Positions 33,776 to 44,990 are shown, counted from the stretch's first letter. The stretch is DNA of 64,000 bases from Panicum virgatum (GCF_016808335.1 NC_053150.1:27486979-27550978); one strand, 5' to 3'. Numbers and translations: made by a program. Notes: generated from the letters alone by a model not told the origin.

Positions 33776-34560
33776 CTACATCATGACCTGCCTCATATTC
33801 AGTGGTGGGACTTAACAGGTAACTTTATGCCCTCCTAATTACCTGCCCTATTCAGACAATGAAAAGTCTGCAGGAACCTAGTCTGAGTAGATAGAGGGTG
33901 TATTCTGACATATTTAAAGGTTGAAGGGGTAGGGTGATAACTTAAGTAACTGTCATTAGCCTCTGCTGTGAGGTGTATGATGTGATCTAAGTTTGAAGTT
34001 CTGTATGCGTTAGATCCAAAAAAAGTAAAAAAAATAGTGTCGATGTTTTCAACAGGTATCCTTTGGAAATGGGGTAGTTGAGGAGAGTCTTTGCTTGTTG
34101 CGGCATGTATGGAGAGGCTTGATACTTTAAATAATTGTCGTAAGCCTCTGCTGTGAGGTGTATGATGTAAGTTTGGAGCTCTGTATGCACCAGATCCAAA
34201 AAAAAAACATTTTGTGGATGTTTTCAACAAGTGTCCCCCGGAAACGGGGTACTTGAGGAGACGTGGCATGTATGGAGAGACTTTACAAGCTTATTACCTG
34301 CCTGTACCACTGGGCATTCTTTGCTTCTGTCATGTTGGTAGGCTCACTGCTGTTGCGTCTGCGATTCATTTGTACAGTCTGTGCTCACTTTTTCCCCCTT
34401 CTTTTGTGATGGTTACGAGGATGAATTTGCTGATTTCTTCTCATGTGCACGTAAATTCATGTCAGATTCTGTGCCTTTGCAACTAGAACTTGGGTGATTA
34501 GGAGATTTAGATTTGGTTCAGTGATATTGATAGTTTAGTATCAGATGGAAGTTATACATT
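33776..34560 (+). other. 3' untranslated region, with a tandem duplication
   Basis: Follows the stop codon; a possible 3'UTR donor GTAACT lies near 33,821. Two imperfect copies of a unit of about 180 bp (about 33,941-34,121 and 34,122-34,290) share CTCTGCTGTGAGGTGTATGA, GATGTTTTCAACA and GGCATGTATGGAGAG. The poly(A) site is not identified. Confidence 0.45.
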
Positions 34561-34645
34561 TGTTATGTTTTTACAATGTTACGGATCTGTCTGCAGAGTG
34601 CCCTGCACCTTTTTTTTTTTTGGTCATCAGATGAACCAACTGTCC

Positions 34646-35168
34646 TTGGAGCACAAAGTCTTAACTAAGTACATTACCCTCGTTACCCTCATCAAGGATA
34701 TGTACAAGCTCATCAAGGATATGTACAAGGATGCAACAACATTTGTTTGGACATGTTTGGACATGTGATGGCGACACCACTGACTTACCTATTATCATAG
34801 TTCTACACTAGGGGTCAGCATTGAGCCCTTATTTGTTTTGATGATGGATGAGGTCACAAGGGACATATAAGGTGATGAGTAGGGCATGGGTTAATAGGAA
34901 GTTAAGAGCTATGGAGACGCACGTTAGAGTTGAAAGGATTTAGACACAGTAGGATCCAGATCAAGTACATGATGTGCGATTTCAATGTGACTAGGCATGA
35001 GCGGGGAGATGTTAGTCTAGATGGCAAGTGGTGGTCCAGAAGGATACTTTTCGGTACTTAGAATCAGTGCTATAAAAGGATGGCGATATTGATCAAGATG
35101 TTAGGCATAGAATTTCAGCTGGTTGGTTGAAATGGCATCAAGTTTTTAGCGTTCTTTGTGATATGAGG
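34646..35168 (+). pseudogene. LINE reverse-transcriptase fragment, 3' cut by an LTR
   Basis: Reading across frames gives pieces of a plant non-LTR reverse transcriptase: KYITLV.LIKDMY (with the IKDMYK block duplicated, 34,693-34,734), MDEVTRDI near 34,845, and VQKDTFRYLESVLQKDGDID..RHRISAGWLKW near 35,035-35,130. The catalytic FADD segment is deleted, several stops are present, and the fragment ends exactly where the LTR at 35,169 begins. It is dead, and was present before that LTR element arrived. Confidence 0.7.
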
Positions 35169-36343
35169 TGTCAGCGTAATGGGAACGGGTCCCCATAACC
35201 CGGATTCATGCGCGATTAAGGAAAGATTGGCATGCCAGCCACGTCAGCCGGCGACGTCAGCCAAGCGCAGCTGTGGGCCCCCACCGGAGACGTCCGCCCA
35301 CAGGAGGTGGGCTCCCACCAAGAGCGGGCCGGGCTTGACCTAGCACGCGAAGCCCGGAGGAACGCCCTCACCGGAGACGTCCGCCCACTGGAGGTGGGCT
35401 CCCACCAAGAGCGGGCCAGGCCTGACCTAGCACGTGAATCTCGGAGGAACGTTTTCTTCCCCTCGAAGACACCCGTCTGGTGAAAAGACCTTTTACCAGG
35501 TGGTTACGGCGCCTCGCCGCCGAACTCCATACAGAGCCAAGAGGGTGCGCGGTTTTACTGTAAGAACATCATGATTATGGGGGTGCCGTGCGCTCAGAAG
35601 ATAAGATGATATGCGGCGGATAGCTTATCCCTGAGCTACCCGTCCCATCGGCCTGAAGATGGACGGTGGCCGGGACCCACCGTCGTTTACCGCACCCCCA
35701 TCGCGGTAAAAAGCCAGAGCCACCCCGGGCAACGCCCCGGTGTTGACCAGGGTCACCCCGGACCAGGAGGGTCCGCGGGACCACCCTGGAGGCCACCACG
35801 TGGCCACACTCACGCCACCCCGGACGCCCTCTGGGCACCCCGGGAGCGTAAGGACTGGCCAAACTGCCACGACCACCCCGGGACTCCCCGGGATCGCCCC
35901 CGGGCATTTTGACACTGGCCGGACCCAGAAGCCTGCTACGGCGGGCCCAACAAGACGCCTGCTCGCCTGACAGAGGCAGGACAGCCTGGAAGACGGCGCC
36001 CACCATGCAAAAGGGTGCTTTCACACCAGTTATAGAAGCAACACAGAAGGCAAATGTAGTCTATAAATAGAAAGGTCCTAGGACATGTAAATGGGACTGA
36101 CTCTTTCGGCACCTAACTGAGACAGAGATTTCGGGCTTGGGCTGCCCAACTCGGGATCGTCAAAGAACCAATCACAACGCACACAGGACGTAGGGTATTA
36201 CACCTATGGGCAGCCTGAACCTATCTAAAAACCACCGTCTCAACCCACTTTCTTAGGGGAGATCCTTGCACGGTGTATACCCCTAGCCGAACTCTAAACG
36301 GGGGTTCCCACGAATCCCTGCTCGCGGTAATCACCCACCGTCA
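35169..36343 (+). repeat. 5' LTR of the RIRE2-type element, 1175 bp
   Basis: Starts TGTCAGCGTAATGGG and ends CCCACCGTCA. It carries a TATA box TATAAATA at 36,062-36,069. Near its start a block of about 100 bp containing GGAGACGTCCGCCCA is duplicated in tandem (about 35,285-35,445). The second half matches 43,510-44,064. Confidence 0.8.
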
Positions 36344-36345
36344 GC

Positions 36346-36364
36346 TGGCACGCTAGGTAGGGGG
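36346..36364 (+). other. Primer-binding-site-like segment
   Basis: TGGCACGCTAGGTAGGGGG two bases after the LTR; the homologue at 44,067 reads TGGCGCGCCAGGTAGGGGG. Confidence 0.7.
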
Positions 36365-36413
36365 TATAGCGCATAAGATTTCCTATCTGCGAAGCTCGAC
36401 CTCGTAGAAATCC

Positions 36414-37458
36414 ATGGCGGGCCGCTCCGACCGTTCTGACGGCGAGAGCGGCAACGAACGCGCGCATCCGCGCCGTGGGCTCTGCTGCGCCCATCCTAGT
36501 CTGGGGGCTGGGGGCTCGTCAACCACAACCCCGCCCGTCCGACGAGCCATATTGCATGTCACTGTGCCGCCGCGGCTCGATGCCCCTAGGGCCGAGTCCG
36601 GCGGGACAACATCGGCAACGCCCGCGTTGCCCGGTTCCACGCGGAAGCACGAGGCCGTGCAGCAAGGCGAAGTCCGCCGGCTCGCAGTCGCCTGAGCCGC
36701 GGGAGCATCCCCCTGGGGAAGGGCTTGCCGCGGCCCGTGCTTTGCTCCGCCACCGTCCGCTAAGGGCAGGAGCAGACACCGCTGAGGAAGAATGGCTTGA
36801 CGAGCTGGCTAGCCTAGTGTGGAAGGCTGCGCCAGGACCAAAGATGCAAAGCTCCAGCGCCACCCGTGGGGAGCCCGCGGCGTAGCCCCAGCCATCTGCT
36901 ACCTGCGTCGGGGGAACCCCTGACCTTCGGTCCGACCTCAATGAGGTGAGGGCTAGCGAGGACGCCCGCACCGCTCTGGAGAGAGCGCATGAGAGGTGGC
37001 GCCAGGCCACCGACGAGCACGCGTCATCCGGCATGCCCCCTTGCAACGGCGCCACCTCCGGCGGCGACATCGGCCCGTACAAGGGCGGCTGCCGGGCTTT
37101 CACGACGAACTTGAGGCGGGTCAACTGGCCCACCAAGTTCCGGCTGGACCTGCCCGAGAAGTACGACGGTACCATCGACCCGGAGGAGTTCCTCCAGATC
37201 TACACCACCGCCATCCAGGCGGCCGGAGGAGGCCCCCAGGTCATGGCAAACTATTTCCACGTTGCCATTCGGGATAGGTCGGGTCCTGGGGAGAACTATG
37301 CGAGCAATTTGTCACCAACTTCTCTAGGTCGTTCACTCGACCCGGGACTCGCGGCGACCGCGCCGTCCGACAACGCAAGGGCAAAATGCTGCGACAGTAC
37401 ATCCAGCATTTCAGCTAGGTACGTAACACCATCCCCCGTATCTCGCCGGTCGGCGTAA
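36414..37458 (+). pseudogene. gag, RIRE2-type, frameshifted
   Basis: The start ATG (MAGRSDRSDGESGNERAHPRRG) is shared with the second copy at 44,135. The gag core FRLDLPEKYDGTIDPEEFLQIY..AIQAAGGG appears at about 37,137-37,230 in a different frame, and the frame changes again soon after, with part of the core lost. A later frame from about 37,494 (EMFALADKYAQEAEAYARVE, then a Zn-knuckle-like CELHYTDRHDLTEC) is the gag C-terminal part. Gag would form the particle of an active element; this copy cannot encode a complete one. Confidence 0.7.
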
Positions 37459-38054
37459 TCATGGCGTTCAGCGAAGGCGTCACCAACAAGTGATTGGTGG
37501 TCAAGCTGGAGACCCACAATGTGGAAACCGTCTCCGAGATGTTCGCTCTGGCGGACAAGTACGCCCAGGAGGCCGAGGCGTACGCTAGGGTCGAGCGTCG
37601 GGGCGCCCCCGAGGAGCCTCCAGCGCTCGACGGCCCGAAGCCCGGCGCCAAGGTGAACAAGAGGAAGGCTGCTGCTGTATTGGCCGCGGAGGGGCGCCCG
37701 AAGCAACCTCCCAGGGGAAACCCTGTGGGTGGCGAACGGAAGCCCGCTCCTCCCCGCCGGGACGACGACAAATGGTGCGAGCTCCACTACACCGACAGGC
37801 ACGACCTCACCGAGTGCCGCCTCAAGGACCTCGCGGCAGAGCGCCAGCGGTGCCGCGGCGACCGTCGTCGCGATGACCGCGACAACCACGACGACCGCGA
37901 TCAGGTTGGCCCAGCGCGGGGCTGGCTTGGGCTTCCAGGAGCCACAACACGCGGTTGCCACCATCTTCGGCGGGGCAAGTGCATCACTCTCTTGGAGGAG
38001 GGTCAAACTCCTCTGGAGGGAGGTTTGCGCGGCGTCCCCGGCACCTAGGGGCTT

Positions 38055-38547
38055 CCAACCTCTCAAGTGGTCGAGCACTCCCGTCACGTTCGATCGGAGC
38101 GACCACCCCTCCAATACGGTGGGGGTGGGTCTCCTCCCGATCGTCGTGACGCCTACCATCTGCAACATCGGGGTCGGCAGGACCCTGGTGGACGGCGGAG
38201 CAGGCCTCAGCCTGCTATCGCCAGAAGTGTTCCGCAGGATACAAATCGGGGAGCGCAAGCTCACCCCTTCTGCCCCTTTCTGCGGTGTGATCGACGGGAA
38301 GACCATCCCGTTGAGGCAGATCGAGCTGCCCGTCACGTTTGGCGGAATGGACAACTTCCGCACGGAGAACATCACATTCGACGTGGCGCACTTCGACCTC
38401 CCCTACAATGCCATACTTGGGCGCCCAGCACTTGCCAAGTTCATGGCTGCGGTCCACTACGCCTACAACACCCTCAAGCTCCCCGGTCTGGCCGGGGTCA
38501 TCTCCATCAAGGCCGACATGAAGGGCTCGGTGCACTATGCCGAGTGA
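38055..38547 (+). pseudogene. Retropepsin (aspartic protease) region of pol
   Basis: The frame carries the retroelement protease pattern, with active-site motif LVDGGAGLSLLS at about 38,187-38,225 and the second conserved stretch NAILGRPALAKF at about 38,408. The usual D-S/T-G triad reads D-G-G. The frame closes at 38,547 before the reverse transcriptase, where the polyprotein should continue, so pol is broken. Confidence 0.7.
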
Positions 38548-38762
38548 CTCTACGAGGCGGTGGCGACCACGTCCTCCGACGACGTGGAATGCCCCGGGTC
38601 GTCTGCCCATCCGTCGACGAAGCAGCACCTATCTCCCGATAGCTCTGCCCTCACCAAGACGGTCCGTCTCGGGGACGATCCCAAGAAGACCGTCACCATA
38701 AGGGTAGAGTTGGGGGATACATAGGAAATCGCGCTCATCACCTTCTCCTGGCGAATGTCGAC

Positions 38763-39395
38763 GTGTTTGCGTGGAAACCGTCCGACATGCCCAGGGGCCC
38801 CAGGGAGGAGATCGAGCACCATCTCGCCATACACCTCAGTGCGTGGCCTGTTCAACAGAAGATCCGACGTCAGGCCCCAGAGAGACAAGACTTCATTCGC
38901 GACCAGGTGCGGAAGATGCTGGAGGCTGGCTTCATCTGGGAGGTCATCCACCCCGAGTGGCTGGCCAACCTGGTCGTCGTCCCCAAGGCCAATGGCAAAC
39001 TCCGCATGTGTGTCGACTACACTGAACTCAACAAGGCCTGCCCAAAACATCCTTTTCCGCAACCCCGCATCGACCAAGTCATCGATTCCACGGCTGGATG
39101 CGACCTTTGCTTTCTGGATGCGTACTCCGAGTACCACCAGATCAGCATGGCAAAGGAGGACGAGGAGAAAACATCGTTCACCACCCCGGTGGGAACGTAC
39201 TGCTACGTCTGCATGCCCTTCGGGCTCAAGAACGCTAGTCTGACTTTCCAACGGACCATGCGCATCACTCTCCAGGACTTGCAGTCCCACAATGTCGAAG
39301 CATACGTCGACAACATTGTGGTAAAAAACTGGCAGCAGGAAACCTCCCTGCAAGATTTGTCAGAAGCCTTTAGCAGCCTGCGCATCACCTCATGA
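38763..39395 (+). pseudogene. Reverse transcriptase N-terminal half, catalytic motif altered
   Basis: Open frame with the gypsy reverse transcriptase sequence order: EVIHPEWLANLVVVPKANGK, CVDYTELNKACPK, MPFGLKNAS, and the catalytic box AYVDNIVVK at about 39,301. The family box is Y-V-D-D; here the second Asp is Asn. The frame runs into unrelated sequence after SLRI near 39,384. The enzyme would copy element RNA to DNA; this copy should be inactive. Confidence 0.8.
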
Positions 39396-39613
39396 CGATG
39401 ACGCAGCGCGGCATACTAGCAACATCTCTCTGAGTCAGAGACCTAGCACTGTGCCGTCTTCCAATCACGTGAAAGGGCGAACAAACTCTCACCCGCATGA
39501 GAAAGTCCCCTCCGTGTGATGGAACAAACACCGGCCCGGCGTGCTTAGGCTCCCTGACAAGGAAGTGATGCGGGTACCCAATGACTGGAAACCTCAAGCA
39601 TCCCTATAAGTCC

Positions 39614-40158
39614 TATACGTAGATAGGGGAAAGTCTCCACACTCCGGCATAAGGGACCAAGCAACCCGAGGCCACCTCGGGAAGCTTGGCCCGGGGGCTC
39701 CCTCCTACCTATGTACTATTTTTCTCCATAAGCATGTTTTGAATTCCCTGCAAAATCAAAAACTTTTGCGTCTCGGTGCGTGGGATGTCTAGCGTCATGA
39801 AAGGACACTCTCGGCCGGGTCGTCATGCTGGTTGCTGGGCTCAGAGGCTATTCCCGGCCAACTCCGACTCCCTACTTGGTCTCCGGACTCCGGGATCAGT
39901 TGCCCGTCGGGAACCCTACGCCCCCGCCACTCCTTGCGCCGGGAAGCTCCGGAGTAGTGAACGGGCAACCACCTCGGGACACTAAAGTTTTTTCACATAA
40001 AAGAACAAACAGCCACAAATAAAGTTTTGCACAAACAAGAAAGGTCGGAAGAGACCAGGATCCCAAGATCCCAGAAAAGGAGAACTTTATTGCTTTTTCT
40101 GGCATGTACGCAGCACAAGTCATGGACCCGGACATATGAAGCTGCTAGGAAGGCCTCG
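39614..40158 (-). repeat. Duplicated unit, copy 1
   Basis: Shares long blocks with copy 2, including GTAGATAGGGGA, GGAAGCTTGGCCCGGGGGCT, CCGGCCAACTCCGACTCC and AACTTTATTGCTTTTT. Confidence 0.75.
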
Positions 40159-40273
40159 CGTATAGGCTTACCAAGGAGAAGATCAGCATCGAACAACGCC
40201 GATGAGGTGTGCCCCATCTGGAGAAACCTCGTTACCAAATACGCTAAAAGCATCTCCTTATCGGCCCGTAAGT

Positions 40274-40815
40274 TTTACCCGTAGATAGGGGAGGGTCTTT
40301 GCGCTCCGGCATAAGGACCAAGCAACCCGAGGCCACCTCGGGAAGCTTGGCCCGGGGGCTCCCTCCTACCTATGTACCATGCTTTCATATTTAAGCACAA
40401 TTTGGATTTCTCGCAAATTCAAAAAACTTTTGTGTCTCTGTGTGTGGGACACCTAGCATCATGAAAAAAGGACACTCGGCCGGGTCGGCATGCTAGTTGC
40501 GGGGCTCACAAGCTGTTCCCGGCCAACTCCGACTCCCTGCTTGGTCTCTGGACTCCGGGATCAGTTGCCCGTCGGGAACTCTACGCCCCTGCCTCTCCTT
40601 GCACCCGGAAGCTCCGGAGTAGTGAACGGGCAACCACCCCGGGACACAAATTTTTCCACAAAAAGGAACAACGGCAACAAGTAAAGTTTTCCACACAGAA
40701 AAGGTCGAAGCCGACCGGGGTCTCAGGATCCCAAAAAAGAAGAACTTTATTGCTTTTTTCGGTATGTACACAGTACAAAGTGCAGATACGGATACATGAA
40801 GCTGCCACAAAGCAC
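40274..40815 (-). repeat. Duplicated unit, copy 2
   Basis: Direct repeat of copy 1 at a distance of about 655 bp, with scattered substitutions and small indels. Confidence 0.75.
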
Positions 40816-42403
40816 CACGCCGCGATCGGAGCGGGGCTACTGCGAGGCCAAGGAGGCCTCACCCGCCAGACCACGAGCAGGAAGGGCCGCGGGGCCAACG
40901 TGCGACCCCGGGATGTGGGAAAATACAAGCACAACTGCTTTGTCCACCCCGCGCGTCCGATGCTAGCATATTGGAGCAACTGCTGAAAAGCAGTAGCCCC
41001 CGTTGAAGATGTTGCCGGAGGTTCTTGACAACCTCCGCGCAGCCGACGAGGCAAACGACGCCCTTCCGCAGGGCTTCGTTGGAGGAAATGCCGGCACTGG
41101 GAGGATAAGAAAGGCTCTGATCCCCTGATCTGAGCTAGCAGCGTAAACTGGCCCAGCCCCAGTGACGGCACCAACAGTAGCCAACTCCAACATTAGAAGT
41201 GGAGCCGCCAGCTGACAAGGAAGATGACGATCCCTCGTCGGCCGACGGCAACCTACAGCAGATGGCGGCTGGCCGGGGGCTAGTAGTCTCGGAGCAGGAG
41301 CAGCAGCGGCCCTGAGGGCTCTGCTCCAACCGGGCGTGCAAGCCTGCAAACGGCCGCCTCCCTCACAGTGGAGGAAGACGTCAAGCCGGCGATGCGGTGG
41401 AGCAGCAACTCCCTCAACAGGGCGTGCTACGGACTCCGGCAGCAGTAGAGGCAGAAGGCAGCGGGCACGAGTGCTTTGAGGAAGAACACTCGTAGCCGCA
41501 CTTCCTCCTCTTCCCAAGAAACAAGCCCCCCTTCGACCCCACTCAACCACACTCAAGTCGGAGGGGGACGCATCAAGGGGGAGCCTCCTGGGCTGCCGCC
41601 GGATAGCTCGGAGGACTGCCTCCTCCGCGCTTCAAGAGCACCGTGGGTGCCCAGGCCCACGGCGTCGTTTTGACCCTAGTCCACTACACTAGAAGGATGG
41701 GGGATAGAAGCACCCCCGAACTTTCCGCCGGCGGCGGAGAGCGCGATCGCAAGGGCGACCCTGGGGAGGAGCTCTGGGGTCCCGCCATGGAACTCTGGTC
41801 TGGTGGCTTCGCCATTTCTTGGCTAGAGCTAGAAGAACTTGAGCTTGAAGAAGCCCCCCTGCCTGGCTATTTATAGCCCGGCAAGGGTCATGGGCGGTCC
41901 GACCAGGGTCTCCCAGTAGGACCCTAGAAGGATCCATCGGTCTCCAAGGAGCACCGCACTTCGGCACGCTCTCTGCCTCGCTTAGTTCCTCGGGCGGCGC
42001 GGTGGCAGGGCAAGGCGAGCACGACAACTGCTCCGGCCACGCCACGTGCCCCAGTAACAGGACTGGCAGCGGGGCATGCGCGCCACGGGGGCCCAAGCAC
42101 CTAGTCGGACCCGGGCATGCGCGCCACGACGGCCGCTGTCCTGACCCAACTCTCTCGTCATGTCAAGGGAGATGGTGCAGGCCTCGTCGCTGAACATCCC
42201 TGGGTGCTCCAGCGCGGCGACGGATGCGCAGCGTACGAACAACTCCCGGCGGCACGGCGACAGAAGATCAATAACGACAAAGCTTGAGGTGAGCCGGCCA
42301 TGCCGCTCATCCTGAAAGAGAGTACTTCCACACAAAGGGAGTTCATTACAAGCGCACGGAGGCGCTGAATATCAACAGAAACAAGAAAAAGATAAGGAGG
42401 GCC

Positions 42404-42798
42404 CTACTGGCCAGCGTCTGCCCCCTCTGCCGGGTCCTCGGGCTGGGCCTCTGGGTCTGCGCCGTCCTCGACAGGAGGGCCGCCAGCGGCCATCGGAGCG
42501 AAGGTGTTCACCACCTCCCTCGCCACAGAGAGGGTCTGGGCGTGCGCCTCATCCTTGTACCCTTGGACGATGCCCTCCATCGCCTCCTCCACGGGGACGT
42601 CGGGGATGCGGGACCACAGGCTTGACAGTGCAAACTGCACCGCCTCCGTGGCCAGCGCCCGGAAGCTGTCCTCGATGGCTCGTTGGAGCGCGCCGTCGAG
42701 CTCCCCAAGCCGATCAGCCAGGATCTCCAACCTCGGGAGGAGGTAGTGCTTGTTGGTGTCTCTTATGCTCGATTTGAATAGGTATTCTGCAAGCGCAA
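42404..42798 (-). pseudogene. C-terminal part of a retroelement-associated ORF, cut by an LTR
   Basis: An open minus-strand frame encodes about 130 residues rich in helix-forming sequence (EYLFKSSIRDTNKHYLLPRLE.. FALSSLWSRIPDVPVEEAMEG) and ends in an acidic Gly/Ala tail. It resembles the C-terminal domain of uncharacterised gypsy-associated proteins in grasses, whose function is unknown. Its N-terminal side meets the LTR at 42,799, so it is probably truncated by that insertion. The identification is tentative. Confidence 0.45.
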
Positions 42799-43214
42799 TG
42801 TCAGTGTTTACCGCCAAGCTTGCTCAGGGATACCCTTAGCAGTAAGGTTTGTAGGTAGGGATCGACTGCTCTGGAATTCGATGGTACAAGGAACACAAAG
42901 ATTTAGATAGGTTCGGGCCGCGGGTTACGTAATACCCTACGTTCTGTGTGGTGGTTTATATTGTCTTAGATGTTGATCATGTTTTGAGGGGGTCCCTGCC
43001 CGCCCTTATATATCCGGGGGACAGGGTTACATGGAAAGTCCTAGCTGAGTATAGTTGGAGTCATACTACAACACAGTCGGGTAGTTTTCTTCATACCACA
43101 GCTAGTTCTACGCCTAGTCGGGTAGTTACAAGAGAGGTAAGGTACATCCATGAGCTATCCCTTACTCTAGAACATTCTATGCCTATAAGCAGTCCCGCTG
43201 CCCCGGGTCTGACA
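42799..43214 (-). repeat. 3' LTR (minus strand), same family as 1553-1967
   Basis: On the minus strand it runs TGTCAGACCCGGGGCA to AACACTGACA. The sequence right of it (43,215 on) reads on the minus strand as CTACTTGAAGTACTCGAAGAC..GCTCCGGGGCT, a polypurine-like 3' internal end, which makes this a 3' LTR. No target duplication pair was found. Confidence 0.7.
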
Positions 43215-43509
43215 AGCCCCGGAGCTCTTCGTAGCCGAGTCCTACAGGCGTCGAGTACTTGGCTGGGCGTCTTCGAGTACTTCAAGTAGTCAGAACATTC
43301 TTCTGGTTGCTTCTGGACCTTCCTTCAAATACGTCGAGTAGTCCTCCAAGTACTTCCGGTTTCTCCGAGGGCCACCCGGTGGTTGCTGCTACCGCTGGTT
43401 GCTAAGAGAAGGGATCAGACAGGGGTGAGAAGGGGCCCAACATTCCTTCGGCAACTACTGCTATGAAAGCATCCGAACGTGGTGCACTACGAGGGATGGA
43501 CAAGGCTGT
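43215..43509 (-). other. 3' internal remnant of the minus-strand gypsy element
   Basis: Contains repeated CGAGTAGTC and CGAGTACTT phrases and no gene. Bounded on the right by the truncated LTR of another element. Confidence 0.45.
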
Positions 43510-44990
43510 CACCCCGGAGGTCACCACGTGGCCACACTCACACCACCCTAGACGCCCTCTGGGGCACCCCGGGAGCGCAAGGACCGGCCAGACTGCCCCG
43601 GAACACCCCGGGATGAGAAGACCCACCCGTCAGTGTCCATGGCCACCCAGAAACCTGCTACGGTGGGCCCGACAAGATGCCTGCCCGCCTGATAGAGGTA
43701 GGGCAGCCTGGAAGACGGCACCCACCTTGCAAAGGGTCCGTTCACACCAGTTATAGAAGCAAGAGAGAAGGCAGATGTAGTCTACAAATAGAAAGGTCTC
43801 GGGACATGTAAAGGGACCGACTCTTTCGGCACCTAACTGAGAAAGAGATTTTGGGCTTGGGCTCCCCAACTCGGGATCCTCATAGAACAAATCACCACAC
43901 ACACAGGACTTAGGGTATTACGCCTTCGGGCAGCCTGAACCTGTCTAAAAACCACCGTCTCAACCCCCTTCCTTAGGGGAGATCCTTGCGCGGTTTATAA
44001 CCCTGGCTAAATCTCTAAATGGGGGTTCCCACGAATCCCTGCTCGCGGTAATCACCCACTGTCAGCTGGCGCGCCAGGTAGGGGGTATAGTGCGTAAGAT
44101 TTCCTATCTGTGAAGCTCTACCTCGTAGAAATCCATGGGGGACTGCTCCGACCGTTCCGACGGTGAGAGCGGCAATGAACGTGCGCATCCGCGCCGTGGG
44201 CTCTCCAGCGCCCATCCTAGTCTGGGGGCTGGCCTTGTCAACCACGATCCCGCCCGTCCGACGGGCGTATCACATGTCACCGCGCCGCCACGGTTCGATG
44301 CCCCTAGGGCCGAGTCCGGCGGGACAACATCCGCCAACGCCTGCGTTGCCCAGTTTCGGGCAGAAGCACGGGGCCGTGTATCACGGCGAGGTCCGTCGGC
44401 TTGCAGTCGCCTGAGCCGTGGGAGCATCCCCACTGGGGAAGCGCTCGCCGCGGCTCGTGCTTAGCTCCGCCACCCTCCACTGAGGGTGGGAGCAGGCACC
44501 TCTGAGGGATATTGGCTCGACAAGCTGGCTTGCATGGTGCAGAAGGCCGCGCCAGGACCCAAGGTGCAAAGCTCCAGCGCCACCCATGGGGAGCCCACGG
44601 CGCAGCCCCAACCATCTGCTACCTGCGTCGGGGGAACCCCTGAACTCCGGTCCCACCTCAACGAGGTGAGGGCTAGCGAGGACGCCCACACCGCTCTGGA
44701 GAGAGCACGGGAGAGGCGGCACCAGGCCACCGACGAGCATGCATCATCCGGTGTGCCCCGGGCAAGGGCACCACCTCCGACGGCGACATCGACTCGTACG
44801 GGGCCGGCTGCCGGGCTTTCACGGCGAACTTGAGGCGGATCAACTGGCCCACCAAGTTCCGGCCGGACCTGCTCGAGAATTACGACGGTACCATCGACCC
44901 GGATGAGTTCCTCCAGACCTGCACCACCGCCATCCAGGCGGCCAGAGGAGGCCCCTAGTTCATGGCAAACTACTTCCACGTCACCCTCAG
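43510..44990 (+). mobile_element. Second RIRE2-type copy, 5'-truncated LTR plus gag fragment
   Basis: 43,510-44,064 matches the second half of the LTR at 35,169-36,343, followed by the primer site (44,067-44,085) and the gag start at 44,135. The match to the first copy continues through the gag core and stops near 44,975, where a short duplicated phrase (CATGGCAAA..TACTTCCAC) marks the break. The LTR start and all of pol are missing. Confidence 0.8.
44135..44975 (+). pseudogene. gag fragment of the second RIRE2-type copy
   Basis: Begins MGDCSDRSDGESGNERAHPRRG, then shifts frame. The core LRRINWPTKFRPDLLENYDG..DPDEFLQ is readable at about 44,830-44,915 with a stop near 44,957. It pairs with the copy at 36,414. 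Not functional. Confidence 0.7.

Larger units (their letters stand above)
35169..39395 (+). mobile_element. Truncated Ty3/gypsy element (RIRE2-type), 5' LTR through reverse transcriptase
   Basis: A 5' LTR (35,169-36,343), primer site (36,346-36,364), gag region, retropepsin and the first half of reverse transcriptase follow in order on the plus strand. The element stops inside reverse transcriptase at about 39,390. RNase H, integrase and the 3' LTR are missing, and unrelated minus-strand repeat DNA follows. A second copy of the same family, also broken, lies at 43,510-44,990. Confidence 0.85.
39396..42403 (-). other. Non-coding retroelement-like DNA, probably minus strand, with a 0.55-kb duplicated unit
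   Basis: No reverse transcriptase, integrase or other domain is visible. Two diverged copies of a unit lie at about 39,614-40,158 and 40,274-40,815. Each holds the inverted sequence CCCGAGGCCACCTCGGG and ends with AACTTTATTGC, which on the minus strand reads as an AATAAA-type poly(A) signal. From about 40,830 to 42,400 the DNA is GC-rich with many chance frames. I read the whole as the 3' part of the minus-strand unit whose coding part is at 42,404-42,798. Confidence 0.45.

Noticed and set aside
35575..36024. Minus-strand frame of 149 codons in the gypsy LTR
   Set aside because: It is confined to LTR sequence; the second LTR copy (43,510 on) does not keep it open.
37296..38375. Minus-strand frame of 359 codons opposite the gypsy gag/protease
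   Set aside because: It lies antisense to recognisable gag and retropepsin coding sequence; GC-rich DNA gives long shadow frames.
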